Source: Siderastrea siderea (Eukaryota; Cnidaria; Anthozoa; Scleractinia; Rhizangiidae). Taken from it: DNA of 64,000 bases. Below are positions 61,485 through 64,000 of this stretch, one piece after another. The stretch is taken from assembly GCA_964030785.1 (NCBI GenBank), contig OZ034967.1, positions 53,822,765 through 53,886,764 on the forward strand, given 5' to 3'. The translations under genes and the position numbers were made by a program. The notes beneath the pieces were generated by a model that worked only from the letters and a program-made list of their open reading frames with translations, had not been told where the DNA came from and did no database searches. The stretch's first letter is position 1, and each line of letters starts with the position of its first letter.

Positions 61485-63208
61485 GGACGTTCGCGCGAAA
61501 AACTTCTACAATACAGATTTTTTTCATACTTTGGCTACAGTCAGATAATGAGTTACCTATGTCAGAAATGGAAAAAAATTGGGGGGTCACCGACTTCGTT
61601 TTCGAAATAAAGCGCGTCAAAAACTACCTCAATTTTGACAAATCGGCCCTCGTAACTCGACATGGCCTCAGTGCTTGTTAGTTGAAAAATATTAAAAATG
61701 ATTCGCTGTAGACCCACTTTCTTAGTCAAATTGTACTTAAGTGGGTCTGTTAAGTAAATAATTTGAACCGGTGTCATCCTTTTAGTTAAATTCAACCTCT
61801 AAGATCGACTTTAACGAACACCGTGCAGCTTCAATAATGGTAGAATTCGATGATGCAAGGGCAGAAAAGTTGAAAAAAATTAAACTTCTACAATACAGAT
61901 TTTCTTTAATTTTTCACAAAACGTAGATAATCGACAAAGAAAGTGATCTATCAAAAGAAAATATGGGGTCACCGAACATTTAAGAGAGTTAAGCCCGTGC
62001 ATAGGTATTAAAGTGCCCACTAGCGCTATATATCTCCACCAGGGCGGGAAAAGGTTGGGCGATGAAACGAGCAGTCCGCTCTTCAAGCGATGTGTGATGC
62101 GGAGAAGGACTGGCACGAGCGCTCTTTCCGCGCTTCCGGTGCGTTTGGTGGCCGGCAAAATTTACCTTTCAACAAACCGGAAATCTCATTTTCTTTCTTT
62201 ATTTTTCAGCCAGTCGTGCACTATGATTAAAACGTTTTTCGACAGTCCCGGCTCACAGCTTAAAATGCTTTTGTCTGCGTGAACATTAGTCAATCTTTTT
62301 CACAGTAAGTTCCCAAAAAATGCGCTCAAATTGAGAGTGTCGAATGCTTGCTCTTGCCGAAAAACATGTCATGGTTGTCTTTCCTCGTCTCTTTTAAAAA
62401 AGCTCCAAATTACTCCACCCTAAATCTTACATATATTAAAGGCCGATAAATTTTACATTACATAATAAAAAATTAGCTGGAGATATTTGGAGATAGTGGC
62501 GTTTTGCAACTTTAAACTTTGCCTCCTTGCAACGCGCCAGGGCGATGATTCGTCGCAACGCCACAAACTGTATGTAAACAAATAAAAGTGAAATTAAATT
62601 TGCAGATTTCTCCTCCCTTCATCTCACAAAAACAAAGCAAAGAAAACCGTCTAAACTGAGGAGCAATTCTAATTGTAGTGCCTAAAGGAACAGACAAGCA
62701 TAGGAGAGGTTTTGGGGAAAAAAGAAGAAGAAGCACGGTGTTAATGTTGATTTGATTTAAATAATTAACTAGGGACGTGTCATGATTAACCTTGCACGAG
62801 CTGCACGAATTATAAATACGCGTCATGTCACGCGTCATCCAAACGCCATTTTCCATCTTTTTTACTTTGCTCTGCTCTTTTTAAGACAGTTTTTTAGCAT
62901 CGATTAAGGCGGAAAAGACAAAGAAAAGATAACCCAAAGTTAACGTTTTTCGGAAACTATTAATAGATTATTAGGATTTTGAATTTGGATCTTTGAATTT
63001 TGAATTTTGGTTTAGCACCCAATTCGATCCCAGTCCACTGCATCACACCTTTTTGCTCGGACACGCTCGTTTCATCGCCCAACCTTTTCCCGCCCTGATC
63101 TCCACAATTCTTCAACAGCGCGCGCGCTCAATGCATGACGTGGCATGACATCACGAAGTGAATTGCGTGCGCAGTAAGGATGCGCAGAAACAATTGGCGC
63201 GAACGTCC
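61485..63208. mobile_element. 1.72-kb TTAA-flanked element
   Basis: Ends GGACGTTCGCGC and GCGCGAACGTCC lie between TTAA at 61481-61484 and 63209-63212. CTTCTACAATACAGATTTT occurs twice near the left end (61502 and 61887), a subterminal direct repeat. No transposase frame; a second transposon is nested inside. Confidence 0.8.
62040..63097. mobile_element. 1,058-bp hAT-like element nested in the TTAA element
   Basis: Ends CAGGGCGGGAAAAGGTTGGG and complement extend about 35 bp (through GCGATGAAACGAGC). The 8-bp duplication ATCTCCAC lies at 62032-62039 and 63098-63105. CAGGG ends with 8-bp duplications are the hAT signature. Non-autonomous. Confidence 0.85.
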
Positions 63209-63219
63209 TTAAAGGTCAT

Positions 63220-63344
63220 AAGAATAAAATAAATGACCAAAGGGGAATTTGTCTAGATTTAAAACAAGTTCTCCCAACTACTACTCAACAAAATACATGG
63301 AGACCAGTAAGGAGAATTTGTACTATGATACTGGGGCTTGAAAG
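63220..63344. mobile_element. Partial copy of the GGGGCTTAAGGG MITE
   Basis: AGTAAGGAGAATTTGTAC then GGGGCTTGAAAGG followed by TTAA matches the right end of 26324-26520. Confidence 0.55.
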
Positions 63345-63345
63345 G

Positions 63346-64000
63346 TTAATAATGACTGGTCCGCGAACCGAAACAACTCCTTATCATATATTACGAATTA
63401 AGTGGAGATAGAGGTTTCATTACACCCCATTTCGGAAGAGAAGTAACCACAAAAGATAAGTGGGACTTGCAGACTTCCCAGACGTAACAAACGGCAAACC
63501 GGAAGCCGATTGCTTCCTTTTTTGGCGCTCTTTTGCGTTGTGTCGTCGACAGAAAAGTTTTTCCTTCGCCGTTGGTGGCTTTTGAGGTGATATCAGAACA
63601 TGCAAAAACGAAAAACAACGGACTTCGGTTTCCATTCTTGCCGTCCAGGAAGTCAACGATTTCATTGCTTAAGGTCCCTAATTAGGAGGTATGAAGATCC
63701 TGAAGCAAGGGGCTGCTTACACAGTAATTTCGTGGCGATTTTAAATCCTGATCTGTGCAAGTTACAGGAGATTTCACACATCAGTTAAGGTTCACTAAAT
63801 CTCTTACAACAGAGGTTTTACTTCCTATTCTTGACTTTACTTAACAACACAGACTAGAATCACTGTGACCGCTACCGCAAGCGTACCTGTTTGGATGTGA
63901 GCCATTTCCAGTTCGCGGAATTTCAACTGATTTGTAAATATCTGGTCCGTAAAAACGATGTGACAATAATATAAATTCAAAACCCTGGTTGATAAGCTCT
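63346..64000. other. Window end, no gene recognised
   Basis: Open frames on both strands around 63391-63788 overlap one another and show no splice signals or family likeness. Confidence 0.4.

Overview
The window is animal nuclear DNA: intron-rich genes with GT-AG splicing, no operons, and dense short inverted-repeat transposons, tRNA-derived SINEs and an L2-type LINE. Protein content (a PAN/EGF/fibrinogen-like secreted protein of a type I associate with corals, a TRPM channel, HARBI1-type transposons) and the repeat style point to an anthozoan cnidarian, most likely a stony coral. The species assignment is inference. All gene structures below were built by hand from reading frames, splice signals and remembered protein families; nothing was aligned by software.

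Layout. (1) 244-3500, plus strand: last three coding exons of a TRPM cation channel whose 5' part lies left of the window. (2) 3501-7904: intergenic, with transposon relics. (3) 7905-20329, minus strand: complete homogentisate 1,2-dioxygenase (HGD) in 15 coding exons, 444 aa, including one GC-AG intron. (4) 20330-25279: transposon-rich spacer containing a 5'-truncated L2-like LINE with an open reverse-transcriptase frame. (5) 25280-27559, minus strand: complete TIMM13 (Tim13) in three exons, 102 aa. (6) 27560-27722: a 163-bp divergent promoter. (7) 27723-41601, plus strand: complete ATE1 arginyl-tRNA-protein transferase, 507 aa, with two adjacent homologous 129-bp exons that look like a mutually exclusive pair. 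(8) 41602-45100: transposon-rich spacer. (9) 45105-51470: a nest of transposons: a SINE split by a MITE, then a long inverted-repeat element that holds a 621-bp TTAA-flanked MITE and a 3,687-bp PIF/Harbinger transposon with an intact Myb/SANT-like gene and a frameshifted DDE transposase. (10) 53414-60720, minus strand: a secreted PAN-EGF-fibrinogen-like protein in two coding exons separated by a 6.2-kb intron. (11) 61485-63208: a TTAA-flanked element containing a nested 8-bp-TSD hAT-like element. The remainder to 64000 shows nothing convincing.

The host genes are housekeeping or metabolic and do not form a pathway. HGD acts in tyrosine catabolism, Tim13 chaperones mitochondrial membrane proteins, Ate1 arginylates protein N-termini for degradation, TRPM is a cation channel, and the PAN-EGF protein is probably extracellular. 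The only visible regulatory linkage is the TIMM13/ATE1 divergent promoter. The best candidates for new biology are the duplicated ATE1 exons with a stem-loop just upstream of the second one, the HGD GC-AG intron and inverted repeat beside a donor site, and the layered transposons whose boundaries and target duplications can be read directly.
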